The translations under genes were made by a program, and so were the position numbers. The notes beneath the pieces are model-generated. The model was not told the DNA's origin. It saw nothing but the letters and a program-made list of their open reading frames with translations, and searched no databases. Shown here in pieces: positions 35,188 through 45,012 of a stretch of 64,000 nucleotides of DNA. How positions within the stretch are numbered: the stretch's first letter is position 1; each line of letters starts with the position of its first letter. The stretch comes from Pseudomonas sp. WS 5079 (GTDB taxonomy: Bacteria; Pseudomonadota; Gammaproteobacteria; Pseudomonadales; Pseudomonadaceae). The DNA lies in contig NZ_JAAQWN010000004.1 in the NCBI RefSeq assembly GCF_012985465.1, forward strand, positions 434,001 through 498,000. Reading direction: 5' to 3'.

Positions 35188-36198
35188 CTAAGGCAACAGA
35201 TCCTCAAGACGGCCATGCAAGCGCTGCGGAAGGTTCTCCTGGATCTCGATCAGCGCACGCGCAATGGCACTCTGAAAACCCTGGACTCCCGCCGAACCGT
35301 GGCTTTTTACCACAATACCCTGCAGACCGAGGAAGCTTGCGCCGTTATGCCGCGCCGGGGCCAGGTCCGCCTGCAAGCGCCGCATCAACGGCAACGCCAG
35401 GGCACCCACCAGCCGCGAAGCCAGATTGCGCTTGAACAACGCCTCGATCCGCGCAGCAATCATCGTAGCCAGGCCTTCGCTGGACTTAAGCAGGATATTT
35501 CCGACAAACCCGTCACAAACCACCACATCGGCCTCGCCACGATATAACCCATCGCCTTCGACGAACCCGATGTAGTTCAAGCCCCGCGCCTGTTGCAACA
35601 GGCTGGCGGCCAACTTGACCTGCTGGTTACCCTTGATGTCCTCGGTGCCGATGTTCAGCAAGGCCACCCTTGGCCGCACCACGCCCAACGCTTCGGCCGC
35701 GACCGAGCCCATCAGGGCAAAGTGCAGCAGGTGCTCGGCGCTGCAATCGACATTCGCCCCCAGGTCCAGCAACTGGCAATAGCCACGCTGCGTCGGGATC
35801 GCCGCAACCATCGCCGGTCGATCAATGCCCGGCAGGGTTTTCAGCACATGGCGGGACAAGGCCATCAAGGCCCCGGTATTGCCGGCACTGACACAAGCCT
35901 GGACCTTGCCATCGCGCAGCAGCTCAAGGGCCACGCGCATGGAGGAGTCAGGCTTGCCACGCAGGGCCTGGGCCGGCTTTTCATCCATGCCGATGGTTTC
36001 GCTGGCCGGCGTTATCGTCAGGCGCGCGCGATCCACAGCCGCATGGCTGGCAATCAGTTCTTCAAGTAGGGAGGGTTGACCGACGAGGGTCAGGTGCAGC
36101 GAGGGCGTAGCAGACAGGCTGGCAATGCATGCCTGGACAATGCTGCGGGGACCGAAGTCCCCGCCCATTGCGTCAATCGCGATGACTTGAGCAGACAA
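35188..36198 (-). CDS. plsX: Phosphate acyltransferase PlsX
   Basis: A 336-residue enzyme turning acyl-ACP into acyl-phosphate for phospholipid synthesis. Family stretches include [19 protein letters not shown] at the N-terminus, [19 protein letters not shown] (about 102-120), and [18 protein letters not shown]. The start is TTG at 36198, 4 nt past the rpmF stop; no ATG upstream of the homology is available, and the N-terminal [13 protein letters not shown] needs this start. Cotranscribed with rpmF and fabD. Confidence 0.94.
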   Translation of the reverse strand: MSAQVIAIDAMGGDFGPRSIVQACIASLSATPSLHLTLVGQPSLLEELIASHAAVDRARLTITPASETIGMDEKPAQALRGKPDSSMRVALELLRDGKVQACVSAGNTGALMALSRHVLKTLPGIDRPAMVAAIPTQRGYCQLLDLGANVDCSAEHLLHFALMGSVAAEALGVVRPRVALLNIGTEDIKGNQQVKLAASLLQQARGLNYIGFVEGDGLYRGEADVVVCDGFVGNILLKSSEGLATMIAARIEALFKRNLASRLVGALALPLMRRLQADLAPARHNGASFLGLQGIVVKSHGSAGVQGFQSAIARALIEIQENLPQRLHGRLEDLLP

Positions 36199-36202
36199 GT
36201 GA

Positions 36203-36385
36203 TTACTCGTCAGCGCCCTTGTCGATCACTTTACGGCCACGGTATACGCCTTCTGGCGATACGTGGTGACGCAGGTGAATTTCACCGGTGGTTTTTTCTA
36301 CAGACAGAGTGCTTGCCGTCAGGGCATCGTGCGAACGACGCATGTCACGGGCAGAGCGGGATTTTTTGTTCTGCTGAACAGCCAT
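36203..36385 (-). CDS. rpmF: Ribosomal protein L32
   Basis: A 60-residue basic protein of the large subunit: [20 protein letters not shown] at the N-terminus. It has no cysteine, so it is the zinc-free C-minus form of L32. A strong ribosome site (AGGAGTTAATCAATT) precedes the ATG. It lies 13 nt after yceD and 4 nt before plsX; the yceD-rpmF-plsX-fab order is conserved. Confidence 0.98.
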   Translation of the reverse strand: MAVQQNKKSRSARDMRRSHDALTASTLSVEKTTGEIHLRHHVSPEGVYRGRKVIDKGADE

Positions 36386-36398
36386 AATTGATTAACTC

Positions 36399-36929
36399 CT
36401 AAACGTTTGGGTCACGCTTTAACTGCGCCAATACACTGAACGGGTTGGACCGCGTTACCTCGTCCTCGCTCGGTTCGGACTCGTCATCGAGCCCCGCCGG
36501 CTGCTGGCATTCTTCCGGATGATGAGCAGGCACAATGGGCAAGGCGAGCAGAAGCTCCTCCTCGATCAGTGCATGCAGATCCAAAGGATCTTCGCCCAGT
36601 TCCAGCACGTCATAACCTTTCGGCAACGACTGGGTATTCGCACCCTCTTTCACCACAGCATAACTGCATTCGCTGTGGATCGGCAGGGTGACCAGCTCAA
36701 GACAACGCTGGCAAACCATTTTGACCTCGGTGTCGATAAAGCTGTGGATTACCACAGATTTACGTTCATCTCGCTCAAAAACGAATTTAGCCTGCACCGT
36801 ACCGACATTGTCGGAAAGCGGGTCGCAGAGTCTCTCCAAATCGGCCAGCAACACTTCACCTTGGAGGGTGGTGCCACGATCAGCCAATTTGCGCGGGTCA
36901 ACGTGAGGTGGAATCGGGTCATTCAACAT
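36399..36929 (-). CDS. yceD: YceD (DUF177) protein
   Basis: A 176-residue protein of the DUF177/YceD family, linked in E. coli to 23S rRNA accumulation. The CxxC motif MVCQRCLELVTLPIHSECSY lies near 75-95, with a further cysteine in HHPEECQQPAG. The start at 36929 (MLNDPIPPHVD) agrees with the family N-terminus; an open frame 8 codons longer exists. Its promoter ends only 10 nt upstream of this ATG, so the mRNA should be almost leaderless and there is no ribosome site. It heads the rpmF-plsX-fab run. Confidence 0.92.
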   Translation of the reverse strand: MLNDPIPPHVDPRKLADRGTTLQGEVLLADLERLCDPLSDNVGTVQAKFVFERDERKSVVIHSFIDTEVKMVCQRCLELVTLPIHSECSYAVVKEGANTQSLPKGYDVLELGEDPLDLHALIEEELLLALPIVPAHHPEECQQPAGLDDESEPSEDEVTRSNPFSVLAQLKRDPNV

Positions 36930-36938
36930 AGGCGCAGC

Positions 36939-36966
36939 ATTATAGGGATGCACCCGCCCATGTCAA
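36939..36966 (-). promoter_or_regulatory. Strong promoter of yceD-rpmF-plsX-fab
   Basis: On the minus strand TTGACA (36966-36961), a 16-nt spacer and TATAAT (36944-36939), both perfect consensus hexamers. A start at the usual distance would fall at 36935-36930, 1 to 6 nt before the yceD ATG at 36929. Confidence 0.85.
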
Positions 36967-37034
36967 AGGAAATTCAGCCCTGTGCGCCAGACTGTCCGCT
37001 CGCTAGAATCCGCGACTGCCTTGAGGAGAGCCAC

Positions 37035-37613
37035 ATGTTGCCTTTATTACTCGCTTCCAGCTCGGTTTATCGCCGGGAACTGCTGAACCGCCTGCATCTG
37101 CCGTTCATCTGCAGCTCGCCGGATATCGACGAAAGCCATCACGCCAACGAGCCAGCAGCCGATCTGGTCAAGCGCCTGGCCGAGCAGAAAGCCCGAGCCC
37201 TCGCCGGCAGCCACCCTGGGCATCTGATCATCGGTTCGGACCAGGTCGCAGCGCTGGATGGCCAGATCATCGGCAAGCCCCACACCTTTGAAAAGGCCCG
37301 CGAGCAATTACTGGCGGCCAGCGGCCGGCAGGTCAGCTTCCTGACCGGCCTGGCGCTGCTCAATAGCGACACCGGGCATTGCCAGGTGGACTGCATCCCC
37401 TTCACCGTCACGATGCGCCAGTTGGACCCGGCACAGATCGAACGCTACCTGCGGATCGAGCAACCCTACGACTGCGCTGGCAGCTTCAAGGCCGAAGGTT
37501 TAGGGGTGAGCCTGTTTCAAAGCACCGAAGGGCCGGATGCGACAAGCCTTGTCGGCCTGCCGCTGATTCGCCTGGTGGACATGCTGCTGGCCGAAGGCGT
37601 GCAGATCCCCTGA
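37035..37613 (+). CDS. Maf-like 7-methyl-GTP pyrophosphatase
   Basis: A 192-residue Maf/YceF-family pyrophosphatase, removing modified nucleotides from the pool. LLASSSVYRRELLNRL is the N-terminal family motif, with IIGSDQVAALDGQIIGKP (about 65-82) and the C-terminal YDCAGSFKAEG. The start follows GAGGAGAGCCAC. It is divergent from yceD, sharing a 105-bp region. The YceF-type assignment (7-methyl-GTP specific) is by sequence resemblance. Confidence 0.9.
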   Translation: MLPLLLASSSVYRRELLNRLHLPFICSSPDIDESHHANEPAADLVKRLAEQKARALAGSHPGHLIIGSDQVAALDGQIIGKPHTFEKAREQLLAASGRQVSFLTGLALLNSDTGHCQVDCIPFTVTMRQLDPAQIERYLRIEQPYDCAGSFKAEGLGVSLFQSTEGPDATSLVGLPLIRLVDMLLAEGVQIP

Positions 37614-37629
37614 AAGCACCACAAAACCC

Positions 37630-37723
37630 AATGTGGGAGCGGGCTTGCCCGCGATTACGGCGGATCAGCCAAATATGTACCGACTGATCCACTGCCATCG
37701 CGGGCAAGCCCGCTCCCACATTT
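37630..37723. repeat. REPIN (inverted REP pair)
   Basis: ATGTGGGAGCGGGCTTGCCC with GCGATTACGGCGGATC on the left is mirrored by GCCATCGCGGGCAAGCCCGC with TCCCACATTT on the right. It lies between the convergent maf and sppA genes. Confidence 0.85.
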
Positions 37724-37744
37724 TGGGCTACGCCAATCGCGAGC

Positions 37745-38734
37745 TCAGCGTAAGGTCGGCCCCTGGAAGCCCATATACAGCGCCAATTTCTCCGCCACAC
37801 TGGCACCCAGTCGCTTGGAGAAGCGATCGAACGGCGACTCCTGGACGGTAAAATCCACCAGTTCCTTCTCGCCAATCACATCCCGCGCCACCGAACTGGC
37901 ACTGCCCAGGCCATCGATCAAGCCCAGCGGCAACGCCTGCTCACCGGACCAGATCAGGCCGGAGAACAACTCCGGATGCTCTTTATCCTTGAGCCGCTCA
38001 CCGCGCCCCTGCTTGACGCTGGCAATGAACTGGCGATGAGTGGTATCGAGCACGCTCTGCCAGAACTGGGTTTCATCAGCCTTTTGCGGCTGGAACGGAT
38101 CAAGGAAAGACTTGTGCTCGCCCGAGGTGTAGGTACGCCGCTCAACCCCCAGCTTCTCCATGGCCCCGACAAACCCGTAGCCGGCCGCCGTCACGCCAAT
38201 GGAGCCCACCAGGCTGGCCTTGTCGGCGTAGATCTGGTCGGCGGCGCTGGCAATGTAATAGGCACCCGAGGCACCCAGGTCAGAGATGACCGCGTACAGT
38301 TTGGTCTCTGGATGCAGCGCGCGTAGGCGACGGATCTCGTCATAGACATAGCCCGACTGCACCGGACTGCCACCCGGACTGTTGATGCGTAGCACCACAC
38401 CCTTGACCTTGGGATCCTCGAAGGCCGTGCGCAGGCTGCTGACGATATTGTCGGCACTGGCGGACTCCTTGTCGGCAATCACCCCACGCACCTCGATCAG
38501 CGCGGTGTAGCTACCACTGCGGGCGGCGCTTTTTTCCATATCCACCAAAGGGCTGAACAACACCAGCATGCCAATCAGGTAGGTAAAGGTCAGGAGCTTG
38601 AAGAAGATCCCCCAGCGCCGGGCGCGACGCTGCTCCTGGACGCCCGCCAGCAGGGTTTTTTCCAGCAGTTTCCAGCTTTTATCATCGCCATTGTCGGCAC
38701 CGGCCTTGGTCGGTGCTTTCCACTCATCGGTCAT
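37745..38734 (-). CDS. sppA: Signal peptide peptidase SppA
   Basis: A 329-residue membrane serine protease with one N-terminal segment (about 42-62, WGIFFKLLTFTYLIGMLVLF). The Ser-Lys dyad fits SppA/SohB: the nucleophile serine is in GASGAYYIASAADQIYAD and the lysine in YTSGEHKSFLDPFQPQ. It degrades signal peptides left after secretion. It follows the HAD phosphatase by 21 nt in the rluC-HAD-sppA run. Confidence 0.92.
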   Translation of the reverse strand: MTDEWKAPTKAGADNGDDKSWKLLEKTLLAGVQEQRRARRWGIFFKLLTFTYLIGMLVLFSPLVDMEKSAARSGSYTALIEVRGVIADKESASADNIVSSLRTAFEDPKVKGVVLRINSPGGSPVQSGYVYDEIRRLRALHPETKLYAVISDLGASGAYYIASAADQIYADKASLVGSIGVTAAGYGFVGAMEKLGVERRTYTSGEHKSFLDPFQPQKADETQFWQSVLDTTHRQFIASVKQGRGERLKDKEHPELFSGLIWSGEQALPLGLIDGLGSASSVARDVIGEKELVDFTVQESPFDRFSKRLGASVAEKLALYMGFQGPTLR

Positions 38735-38755
38735 GCCATCTACCCCAGCAAAAAC

Positions 38756-39418
38756 TTAACGGGCCTGGTTGAGCCAGGCGTGCAATTGCGAAAACCGGTC
38801 AATCGTCAGTCGCGGCTCGTAAGCCTGCAAGGCTTCGGGGGACTGTGCGCCATAGCTGACAGCAACGCTGTCCATGCCGGCATTGCGCGCCATCAGCAGG
38901 TCGAACGAAGCATCGCCCACCATCAACGACTCACGGGCAGACACGCCGCAATGGGCCATGATCTGCTCCAACATCAATGGGTGAGGCTTGCTTGCGGTTT
39001 CATCGGCGGCGCGGGTGATATCAAAATAATCTTCCCAGCCATTGGCCTTGAGCACCCGATCCAGGCCGCGCCGGGCCTTGCCGGTAGCCACCGCCAGGTG
39101 ATAGCCCTGCTCACGCAATGCGGCCAGGGACTGCACTACCCCTTCAAACAAGGGTGACGGCTCGGCTTCCAGGGCAATGTAGTGATCGGCGTAATGCTCG
39201 CGAAACGCCACCAGCTCACTGTCAGCGATCTGCGGATACAAGGTGCGAATGGCTTCGGGCAAGCCCAGGCCGATGATGCCCTTGACCGCCAGGTCACTGC
39301 ACAGCTCAAAGCCGGAACGGGTCGAGGCCATGTGCATGGACTCGACAATCCGACCAATGGAATCGCACAGGGTGCCATCCCAGTCAAAGATCAGCAGCTT
39401 GTAGTCAGGGCGCGACAC
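38756..39418 (-). CDS. HAD-superfamily phosphatase (Gph-like)
   Basis: A 220-residue HAD hydrolase, subfamily IA: the nucleophile motif [10 protein letters not shown] (about 10-19), motif III lysine in [14 protein letters not shown], and motif [16 protein letters not shown]. It resembles phosphoglycolate phosphatase but the substrate is not fixed by sequence. The start is GTG at 39418, overlapping the rluC stop by 14 nt. It is followed by sppA. Confidence 0.92.
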   Translation of the reverse strand: MSRPDYKLLIFDWDGTLCDSIGRIVESMHMASTRSGFELCSDLAVKGIIGLGLPEAIRTLYPQIADSELVAFREHYADHYIALEAEPSPLFEGVVQSLAALREQGYHLAVATGKARRGLDRVLKANGWEDYFDITRAADETASKPHPLMLEQIMAHCGVSARESLMVGDASFDLLMARNAGMDSVAVSYGAQSPEALQAYEPRLTIDRFSQLHAWLNQAR

Positions 39419-40364
39419 TCAGGCGCTCCACGGTCTTGGCCCACATCTCGTCCACAGGCGCCTGCAACTTCAATTCGCCACCATCGGGCAACGGCACCGT
39501 CAGCATGTAGGCATGCAGGAACAGGCGTTTGCCGCCAAGGTCACGAATCTCCTTGGAGAACCCTTCGTCGCCGTACTTGGTATCGCCAGCAATGCAGTGG
39601 CCCGCATGCAAGGTATGCACGCGGATCTGGTGGGTGCGCCCGGTCACCGGCTTGGCCTCGACCATGGTCGCGAAATCACCGAAGCGCCGCAGCACCTTGA
39701 ACAGGGTCAGCGCCTCCTTGCCCTCCTCGTCCACCTCGACCATGCGCTCGCCGGAGCGCAGGTTGCTCTTCTGCAACGGCGCCCGCACGCTCTTGATCGA
39801 GGACGCCCAATTGCCGCGGACCAGCGCCATATAACGCTTGTCCACGCCATCGCCGCGCAGGGCGGTATGCAGGTGGCGCAACATGCTGCGCTTCTTGGCG
39901 ATCATCAACAGGCCGGAGGTGTCGCGATCCAGGCGATGGACCAGCTCCAGCTCCTTGGCATCCGGACGCAACTGACGAAAGGCTTCGATCACCCCGAAAT
40001 TCAGGCCGCTGCCGCCGTGCACCGCAATGCCGCACGGCTTGTTGATCACGATCAGCTTGTTGTCCTCGAAGACAATCGACGCCTCAAGGCGCTGCAACAG
40101 GCCCTGGGCCAGCGGCACGGGCTCGTCGCGCTCAGGCACGCGAACAGGCGGCACGCGGACGATATCGCCCGCCTGCAGCTTGTACTCAGGCTTGATCCGG
40201 CCCTTGTTCACCCGCACTTCGCCTTTGCGCAAAATGCGATAAATCAAGGTCTTGGGCACGCCCTTGAGCCTGGCCAGAAGAAAATTGTCGATGCGTTGGC
40301 CGGCATATTCCGGCGAGACCTCAAGCAGCTGGACGCTGGGGGTCGGGGGGGTGGTAGTCGTCAT
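39405..40364 (-). CDS. rluC: Ribosomal large subunit pseudouridine synthase C
   Basis: A 319-residue pseudouridine synthase modifying 23S rRNA. The S4 RNA-binding domain is at about 20-75 ([31 protein letters not shown]), and the catalytic Asp is in [15 protein letters not shown] (about 143-157). The gene is divergent from rne, with about 700 nt between, which is usual in pseudomonads. Confidence 0.95.
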   Translation of the reverse strand: MTTTTPPTPSVQLLEVSPEYAGQRIDNFLLARLKGVPKTLIYRILRKGEVRVNKGRIKPEYKLQAGDIVRVPPVRVPERDEPVPLAQGLLQRLEASIVFEDNKLIVINKPCGIAVHGGSGLNFGVIEAFRQLRPDAKELELVHRLDRDTSGLLMIAKKRSMLRHLHTALRGDGVDKRYMALVRGNWASSIKSVRAPLQKSNLRSGERMVEVDEEGKEALTLFKVLRRFGDFATMVEAKPVTGRTHQIRVHTLHAGHCIAGDTKYGDEGFSKEIRDLGGKRLFLHAYMLTVPLPDGGELKLQAPVDEMWAKTVERLSVAP

Positions 40365-40393
40365 GTCGGGAATGATAACAATTTTTTATGGAA

Positions 40394-40422
40394 TTGAAGC
40401 ACTTAATCATTGCTGCTATAGT
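40394..40422 (+). promoter_or_regulatory. Promoter of rne
   Basis: TTGAAG (40394-40399), a 17-nt spacer and TATAGT (40417-40422). The start would be near 40429, right at the first hairpin of the leader and about 640 nt before the rne ATG. Confidence 0.7.
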
Positions 40423-40428
40423 CGCGAA

Positions 40429-41065
40429 CGCCGCCAAAAGCGGCCTGGACAGAGGACTCGCGGCAAACTGCCGCCCCTGACCATCGCAATTCATCAGGAC
40501 GCGAGGCCGTCCTACGGGGCTCTTGCCATACTGGAAGGCTCAAGATTGTAACAAGCGCAGGTGACATGAGGCCTGAAGCGAGTGCAGGAAGCAGAGTGAT
40601 TACTCGCCTCTTGCGCCGATATTTACGGCCAGTTCACAAAGTGCAGTCAGTCTTGTACCAGACCACGGCGAATGCTTCGGAAACAACGCCTGTTATTAGC
40701 CATGAGCGTGAACTCCCCATTGGAGAACACGGTAAATGCCAACCCGCTGCGGATTCTGCGCGCGGCAGCACCCGAATTATCAGGGATACGTGTAGGGTGG
40801 AGATGCACAACCGTCGGACTGTGTAGCACTAGGCTTATATTTAGACGCTTCATCTCGTCCACAGTCGCCGGTTGATTCCTCCTCCTGACTGAGTGCTTAT
40901 TAAGTCACCACAGCAAGCAGGACGCGTAAGTCGCGATACCAGCCCAATTGGCCAGTATTGCTGGACACTGGAGTGGCCAACCACTCTTGACGCACCTGAC
41001 ACCGACCGTGAGAAGTCGTGTGTGCCGAACGCCGTTTCCGGCAGCCCGGAAACCGACGGTACAAC
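40429..41065 (+). promoter_or_regulatory. Long structured 5' leader of rne
   Basis: No reading frame with a ribosome site was found in this 637-nt stretch. It opens with perfect short hairpins: GCCGC/GCGGC (40430-40444), GCGGCA/TGCCGC (40460-40474) and AGGACG/CGTCCT (40496-40513). Near 40950 TTGGCCA/TGGCCAA forms another. RNase E genes commonly autoregulate through their leader; an rne-II RNA motif has been described upstream of rne in Pseudomonadales. Which part matches it was not tested. Confidence 0.55.
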
Positions 41066-44000
41066 ATGAAAAGAATGCTGATTAACGCAACTCAACCCGA
41101 AGAGTTGCGTGTTGCACTGGTAGATGGCCAACGCCTCTACGACCTGGACATCGAGTCCGGTGCACGCGAGCAGAAGAAGGCCAACATCTATAAAGGCCGG
41201 ATTACTCGTATCGAGCCAAGCCTTGAGGCTGCCTTTGTCGATTTTGGCTCTGAGCGCCATGGCTTCCTGCCCCTCAAAGAAATCTCCCGCGAGTACTTCA
41301 AGAAAGCCCCTGAAGGCCGCGTGAACATCAAGGACGTCCTGAGCGAAGGCCAGGAAGTCATCGTCCAGGTCGAAAAAGAAGAACGTGGCAACAAGGGCGC
41401 AGCCCTGACCACCTTCATCAGCCTGGCTGGCCGTTACCTGGTCCTGATGCCGAACAACCCGCGTGCTGGCGGCATCTCCCGTCGCATCGAAGGCGAAGAG
41501 CGCAACGAACTGCGTGAAGCGCTGAACGGCCTGATCGCCCCGGCCGACATGGGCCTGATCGTGCGCACTGCCGGCCTTGGCCGCAGCAGCGAAGAAATGC
41601 AGTGGGACCTCGATTACCTGCTGCAACTGTGGACCGCTATTAAAGAAGCGTCCCTGGACCGCTCCGCGCCATTCCTGATCTATCAGGAAAGCAACGTGAT
41701 CATCCGCGCCATCCGCGACTACCTGCGCCAGGACATCGGCGAAGTACTGATCGACAGCGTTGAAGCCCAGGACGAAGCCCTGACCTTCATCCGCCAGGTG
41801 ATGCCGCAGTACGCCAGCAAGATCAAGCTGTACGAAGACAGCGTTCCGCTGTTCAACCGTTTCCAGATCGAAAGCCAGATCGAAACCGCCTTCCAGCGCG
41901 TGGTCGAACTGCCTTCCGGCGGCTCCATCGTGATCGATCCGACCGAAGCCCTGGTGTCCATCGACATCAACTCGGCGCGCGCCACCAAAGGCAGCGACAT
42001 CGAAGAAACCGCCCTGCAGACCAACCTGGAAGCAGCCGAAGAAATCGCTCGCCAACTGCGCCTGCGTGATATCGGCGGCCTGATCGTGATCGACTTCATC
42101 GACATGACCCCAGCCAAGAACCAGCGCGCCGTGGAAGAAAAAGTCCGCGAATGCCTGGAAGCCGACCGTGCCCGCGTACAAGTTGGCCGCATCTCGCGCT
42201 TCGGCCTGCTGGAAATGTCCCGTCAGCGCCTGCGTCCATCCCTGGGCGAAAGCAGCGGCATCGTCTGCCCGCGTTGCAACGGCACCGGCATCATCCGTGA
42301 CGTTGAATCGCTGTCCCTGGCTATCCTGCGCCTGATCGAAGAAGAAGCCCTGAAAGACCGCACCGCCGAAGTCCGCGCGCAGGTGCCGATCCCGGTTGCA
42401 GCCTTCCTGCTCAACGAAAAACGCAACTCGATCACCAAGATCGAACTGCGCACCCGTGCCCGTATCGTCATCCTGCCGAACGATCACCTCGAGACGCCGC
42501 ACTTCGAAGTCCAGCGCCTGCGTGACGACAGCCCGGAAGCCCACAGCGGCCAGTCCAGCTACGAAATCGCCGCCGCCGCTGCCGAAGTCGAAGAAGTCCA
42601 GCCAGCCGCCGCGACCCGCACCCTGGTTCGCCAGGAAGCCGCCGTCAAGACCGCGCCGGCCCGTGCCAACGCACCGGTGCCGACTGAAGCCGCTGCCCCG
42701 GTGGCCGCGCCTGCCGTCCTGCCGGAGCCAAGCCTGTTCAAGGGCCTGGTGAAGTCGCTGGTCAGCCTGTTCGCCACCAAGGAAGAGCCGGTAGCTCCTG
42801 CCGTGGTCGAGAAGCCAGCCGCTGAACGCCCTGCACGCAACGAAGAGCGTCGCAACGGTCGCCAGCAGAGCCGTAACCGCAACGGTCGCCGCGACGAAGA
42901 GCGCAAGCCTCGCGAAGAACGTGCACCGCGTGAAGAGCGCGCACCCCGTGAAGAGCGCCAGCCGCGCGAAGCCCGTGAAGAAACCCCAGCCGTAGCCCGT
43001 GAAGAACGTGCTCCGCGCGAAGAGCGTGCGCCACGTGAAGAACGCGCGCCGCGTGCCCCTCGCGCCCCACGTGAAGATCGCAAGCCACGTGGCGAGCGTG
43101 AAGAACGTGTACGTGAACTGCGTGAACCTTTGGACGCTGCCCCAGCTGTTGCCGCCGTAGCAACTGATGTCGCGACTGAAGAACGTCCGGCCCGCCAGCC
43201 CCGTGAAGAGCGCGCCCCACGCCCGCCGCGTGAAGAGCGTCAACCACGTGCCGAGCAGGCTGCCGCAGCCAGCGAAGAAGAACTGCTGAACAATGACGAA
43301 CAGCCACAGGAAGATGGCCAGGACAACGCCGAAGGCGATCGTCCACGCCGCCGCTCCCGTGGCCAGCGTCGCCGCAGCAACCGTCGTGAGCGTCAACGTG
43401 ACGCCAACGGCAATGTGATCGAAGGCTCGGAAGAGACCGGCGAAGCCAGCGAAGACAACGCCAACAACGAACCCACCAGCACCGAACTGGCTGCTGGCCT
43501 GGCCGTTACCGCTGCGGTTGCCAGCTCGGTCATCAGCGCACCTGCCGAAGCCGAAGCCAACCAGCAGGCCGAACGCGCCACCGCTGCCGTGCAGGAAACT
43601 GCCGCAGTTGAAGCACCGGTTGTCGAAGCCACCACCGTGGTTGAAGCACCAGCGGCTGTAGAAGTGGAAGTTGCACCGGTTCGTGAAGCCCAGCCTGAAG
43701 CCGAAGTCGTGGCTGCACCCGCAATCGTGGTTGAGCCACAGCCTGTGGTTGAAGCAGTTGTTGAAGCGCCAGCCGCTGAAGCAACCCCGCAAGTGCGTGA
43801 AGTTCGCGAAGAACAGACCGCCTTCCAGTGGACTGCCGAGCCAGCCGTCGTCACCGAAGCCCCTGCCCCGGCACCGGTAGAAGAAGCTCCAGCACCGGCT
43901 GCTGAAGTGGTTATCGCCGAACCTGCGGTGGTTGCAGAACCGGTTGTGATTGCCGAGCCTGCTCCGGTGGTCGTGGAAACCCCAGTGGTTGCCGAAGTGG

Positions 44001-44296
44001 CCGCCCCAGTGGTTGAAGCCCCTGCCAGCGCCCTCACCGAAAACGGCCGTGCGCCTAACGACCCGCGTGAAGTGCGTCGTCGCAAGCGTGAAGCCGAGCG
44101 TCTGCAGAAAGAAGCCGAAGAAGCAGCGGCAGCGGCCCCGGCCGTAGTCGAAGCGGTTGCGCAAGCACCGGCCATCGAAGCAGAAGTTGAGCACACTGCC
44201 CCAACCATCGACGAGAACCTGCGTTCCGTTGAAGAAGTGGTAGAGCACAACCCCAAAGCCCTGGAAGAAGAGCACGAGCCTAAACCCCTCGCCTGA
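41066..44296 (+). CDS. rne: Ribonuclease E
   Basis: A 1076-residue endoribonuclease that starts mRNA decay and rRNA processing and scaffolds the degradosome. The catalytic half holds an S1 domain (about 35-120), catalytic aspartates in [16 protein letters not shown] and [10 protein letters not shown], and the zinc-link CPRC at 401-404. The C-terminal half is low-complexity: an Arg/Glu/Pro block of REERAP repeats (about 614-690), an Arg-rich RNA-binding patch near 755-775, then a long Ala/Pro/Val/Glu tail (about 846-988). The start at 41066 ([16 protein letters not shown]) matches the family. It carries a long leader and ends at a strong terminator. Confidence 0.97.
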   Translation: MKRMLINATQPEELRVALVDGQRLYDLDIESGAREQKKANIYKGRITRIEPSLEAAFVDFGSERHGFLPLKEISREYFKKAPEGRVNIKDVLSEGQEVIVQVEKEERGNKGAALTTFISLAGRYLVLMPNNPRAGGISRRIEGEERNELREALNGLIAPADMGLIVRTAGLGRSSEEMQWDLDYLLQLWTAIKEASLDRSAPFLIYQESNVIIRAIRDYLRQDIGEVLIDSVEAQDEALTFIRQVMPQYASKIKLYEDSVPLFNRFQIESQIETAFQRVVELPSGGSIVIDPTEALVSIDINSARATKGSDIEETALQTNLEAAEEIARQLRLRDIGGLIVIDFIDMTPAKNQRAVEEKVRECLEADRARVQVGRISRFGLLEMSRQRLRPSLGESSGIVCPRCNGTGIIRDVESLSLAILRLIEEEALKDRTAEVRAQVPIPVAAFLLNEKRNSITKIELRTRARIVILPNDHLETPHFEVQRLRDDSPEAHSGQSSYEIAAAAAEVEEVQPAAATRTLVRQEAAVKTAPARANAPVPTEAAAPVAAPAVLPEPSLFKGLVKSLVSLFATKEEPVAPAVVEKPAAERPARNEERRNGRQQSRNRNGRRDEERKPREERAPREERAPREERQPREAREETPAVAREERAPREERAPREERAPRAPRAPREDRKPRGEREERVRELREPLDAAPAVAAVATDVATEERPARQPREERAPRPPREERQPRAEQAAAASEEELLNNDEQPQEDGQDNAEGDRPRRRSRGQRRRSNRRERQRDANGNVIEGSEETGEASEDNANNEPTSTELAAGLAVTAAVASSVISAPAEAEANQQAERATAAVQETAAVEAPVVEATTVVEAPAAVEVEVAPVREAQPEAEVVAAPAIVVEPQPVVEAVVEAPAAEATPQVREVREEQTAFQWTAEPAVVTEAPAPAPVEEAPAPAAEVVIAEPAVVAEPVVIAEPAPVVVETPVVAEVAAPVVEAPASALTENGRAPNDPREVRRRKREAERLQKEAEEAAAAAPAVVEAVAQAPAIEAEVEHTAPTIDENLRSVEEVVEHNPKALEEEHEPKPLA
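42905..43255 (+). repeat. Coding repeats (REERAP hexapeptide block) in rne
   Basis: The DNA codes tandem, imperfect P-R-E-E-R-A/Q units of about 18 nt from 42905 to about 43130 and again from 43196 to 43255. Codons vary between copies, so the peptide repeat is selected rather than the DNA. This is the disordered C-terminal scaffold of RNase E. Confidence 0.8.
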
Positions 44297-44310
44297 TTCC
44301 AACGGCAACT

Positions 44311-44347
44311 AAAAAGCCCCGCCTGATCACTCAGGCGGGGCTTTTTT
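44311..44347 (+). terminator. Terminator of rne
   Basis: AAAAAGCCCCGCCTGA-TCAC-TCAGGCGGGGCTTTTTT: perfect arms flanked by A-run and T-run, so it could work for both strands. It lies 14 nt past the rne stop and before the convergent molybdo-enzyme operon. Confidence 0.92.
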
Positions 44348-44353
44348 ATGCGA

Positions 44354-44381
44354 CATGTGGGAGCTGGCTTGCCTGCGATGG
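44354..44381. repeat. Single REP element (GAGCTGGC type)
   Basis: CATGTGGGAGCTGGCTTGCC followed by TGCGATGG. The same core occurs inverted and rearranged at 63489-63575. It lies just after the rne terminator. Confidence 0.75.
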
Positions 44382-44433
44382 TCGTTAACGATGACGGATA
44401 AATACCTGACACCCCGAGCAGCTCTTCCAGCCC

Positions 44434-45012
44434 CTACCTGAATTCCAGTGATTGCGGCACATCCACATCCCATAACACCCCAGGATCATCCACCGGCACT
44501 TCCCGCACCTCAGCCTGGGCAAACAGCGCCTTGGCCCCACAATCCCCGGTCAACCCCATCAACACCGGCCCCAGTGACTGGCCAAACGCAACAGGATGGC
44601 CTTGCCGGCCAGCATGCACCGGCACACTGACCCCCTCCACCCGCTCTATCACCCGCTCAATACTCGCCACCTGGATAAACGGCATATCCCCCAACACCAC
44701 CAGCCAATCCGTCGCGGGGCCACTGGCGGCCACCGCTGCCGCAATGCTGTCGCCCATGCCCGCCGAATCCAGGAGCAGCACTTCGCACCCATAATGGCGC
44801 GCCAGGCGTACAACCTCGCTGCGCCCCGGCGATGTGACCACCCAACGCCGGGTGACACTGGCGGGCAAATTGACCAGCACCTGCTCCAAGACCGGCCGCC
44901 TCACCCCATCACGCCCCACACAAGGCGCCAGCAGTTTGTCCTGACCGCTTAACGCGCGGAACCGGCTGCCCTGCCCCGCCGCCAGGACAATGGCGGTGAT
45001 GGCGCTCGTCAA
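44434..45012 (-). CDS. MocA/MobA-like nucleotidyltransferase
   Basis: A 192-residue NTP transferase of the MobA/MocA family. VLAAGQGSRFRAL (about 9-21) is the nucleotide motif, LVVLGDMPFI the metal-binding one. It probably converts the molybdenum cofactor to its CMP form for the molybdo-hydroxylase encoded upstream. The start is TTG at 45012, overlapping the xdhC stop as TTGA. It ends the operon iorA-like, iorB-like, xdhC, mocA-like. A pure MobA (guanylyl) role is less likely given the neighbours. Confidence 0.82.
   Translation of the reverse strand: MTSAITAIVLAAGQGSRFRALSGQDKLLAPCVGRDGVRRPVLEQVLVNLPASVTRRWVVTSPGRSEVVRLARHYGCEVLLLDSAGMGDSIAAAVAASGPATDWLVVLGDMPFIQVASIERVIERVEGVSVPVHAGRQGHPVAFGQSLGPVLMGLTGDCGAKALFAQAEVREVPVDDPGVLWDVDVPQSLEFR

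Noticed and set aside
40850..44308. A 1152-codon open frame on the minus strand over rne
   Set aside because: It is antisense to RNase E, has low-complexity Phe/Gly/Arg/Cys-rich sequence with no domain, and arises because the repetitive GC-rich rne codons leave the opposite strand open. The plus frame has all RNase E motifs.
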